7,637 bases of DNA from contig CALZCR010000069.1 in assembly GCA_945631445.1 (NCBI GenBank), positions 1-7,637 of the forward strand, given 5' to 3'. Positions within the stretch are counted from its first letter, which is position 1. Each line of letters starts with the position of its first letter. Position numbers and translations under genes: made by a program. The notes beneath the pieces were generated by a model. It saw only the letters and a program-made list of their open reading frames with translations. It made no database searches and was not told where the DNA came from. The DNA is from an uncultured Corynebacterium sp. GTDB taxonomy: Bacteria; Actinomycetota; Actinomycetes; Mycobacteriales; Mycobacteriaceae. Shown here in pieces: positions 6,975 through 7,637 of this stretch.

Positions 6975-7637
6975 ATGAGCACCCCGACCGGCTCCGCGTC
7001 CGCGCGGTTGAGCGCGCCCGCATCCCTGCGGTGGCGCATCGTCTTCTGGATCACGGTGGTCGTGGCTACGGCGCTGATCAGCGTCGTGCTCATCACCCGC
7101 TCCCTCCTCATCGCGAAAGTCGTCGAAAACTCCAACTCGGCCGTCACTCAGGAGCTGCAGGAGTTCCAGCTTTTCGCCCAGGAGGGCCGTGACCCGAACA
7201 CCGGGGAACACTACGACGACCCGTACACGTTGATCAACGCCTTCATGACCCGGCAGATCCCCGACGACGAGGAAATCTTCGTCGGCCTGGTCGGCGACAC
7301 CGTCTTACAACACGACTTCACCTCGATCGACGACGTCCACGCCGACCCCCTCACCAAAGACGATCCGCTGTTGGACGTCATGTTCGCCACCGCGCAGTCC
7401 TCCGGGATCTACGACCATCCGGAGCGCGGCCGCACCCACTGGGGCCGCATCGACGTCGGCGGCGGGGAGCAATCTGCGGCTTTCGCCGTCGCCAACCTCA
7501 GCCAAGAGGCGCGGGCGGAAGCCGATCAGCAGGTGCGCATGTTGTCGACCTTCGCCGCCGCGGGGCTGTTGGCGTCGGTGCTCATCGCGTGGCTGATCTC
7601 CGGGCAGATCATCGCCCCCGTCCGCCAACTCGAGAAG
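6975..7637 (+). CDS. Sensor histidine kinase, N-terminal part (cut by the window edge)
   Basis: The first 221 residues of a two-component sensor kinase are present, open to the last base. A short basic N-terminus (SLRWR) leads into membrane helix 1 (about 21-42). An extracytoplasmic sensor domain follows (about 45-186), rich in acidic pairs such as DDP, PDDEE and SIDD. Membrane helix 2 (about 189-210) runs into IIAPVRQLEK, the start of a HAMP linker with its conserved proline (Pro215). The histidine phosphorylation box and ATPase domain must lie beyond base 7637, so the kinase call rests on topology and the HAMP start, which resemble MprB/TcrY-type actinobacterial kinases. The start ATG is 18 bases after the Asp/Trp-tail stop, with only a weak GGCGG as ribosome site, which suggests translational coupling. 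The partner regulator is not in the window. The ligand is unknown; the acidic sensor domain and neighbour hint at cations or cationic peptides. Confidence 0.9.
   Translation, partial: MSTPTGSASARLSAPASLRWRIVFWITVVVATALISVVLITRSLLIAKVVENSNSAVTQELQEFQLFAQEGRDPNTGEHYDDPYTLINAFMTRQIPDDEEIFVGLVGDTVLQHDFTSIDDVHADPLTKDDPLLDVMFATAQSSGIYDHPERGRTHWGRIDVGGGEQSAAFAVANLSQEARAEADQQVRMLSTFAAAGLLASVLIAWLISGQIIAPVRQLEK

Overview
The window is GC-rich, gene-dense chromosomal DNA that reads as a Corynebacterium or close relative. The evidence is an actinobacterial-type ribose-5-phosphate isomerase B with Glu in the catalytic slot, a mycothiol-type DsbA-family oxidoreductase of the Rv2466c kind, an actinobacterial aminopeptidase N, and several genes that look leaderless. 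From memory, C. glutamicum also has pepN beside a putative dithiol-disulfide isomerase and close to rpi, so bases 1046-5183 look like conserved core; I could not check this. I see no tRNA, rRNA, IS element, CRISPR array or phage gene.

Layout. Bases 67-906 (+): an unrecognised N-terminally anchored protein with a coiled-coil-like region and an Asp/Met/Gly-rich tail. Bases 931-984: a near-perfect two-way terminator shared with the convergent rpiB. Bases 1046-2539 (all -): rpiB, an 88-residue three-helix membrane protein and the DsbA-family protein, transcribed away from pepN. Bases 2540-2651: a divergent promoter region. Bases 2652-5183 (+): pepN, complete with its zinc site. Bases 5193-6362 (-): an acyl-CoA dehydrogenase-family flavoprotein, ending 9 bases from the pepN stop. 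Bases 6363-6545: a second divergent control region holding a 7-4-7 tandem repeat like a response-regulator site. Bases 6546-6956 (+): a secreted proline-rich protein ending in 30 residues made almost only of Asp and Trp. Bases 6975-7637 (+): the first 221 residues of a sensor histidine kinase, cut by the window edge.

How they fit. rpiB (pentose phosphate pathway) and pepN (peptide turnover) are housekeeping genes. The DsbA-family and flavoprotein genes lie about 3.8 kb apart, but their leaders share a 19-base motif (15/19 identical, all differences transitions), so they may be controlled together. The best candidate for an undescribed system is the pair at the right end: a secreted Asp/Trp-tailed protein encoded 18 bases before a sensor kinase, with a possible regulator site upstream. 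I suggest the tail is an accessory sensor or ligand-binding module for the kinase. That is inference from layout and composition only.
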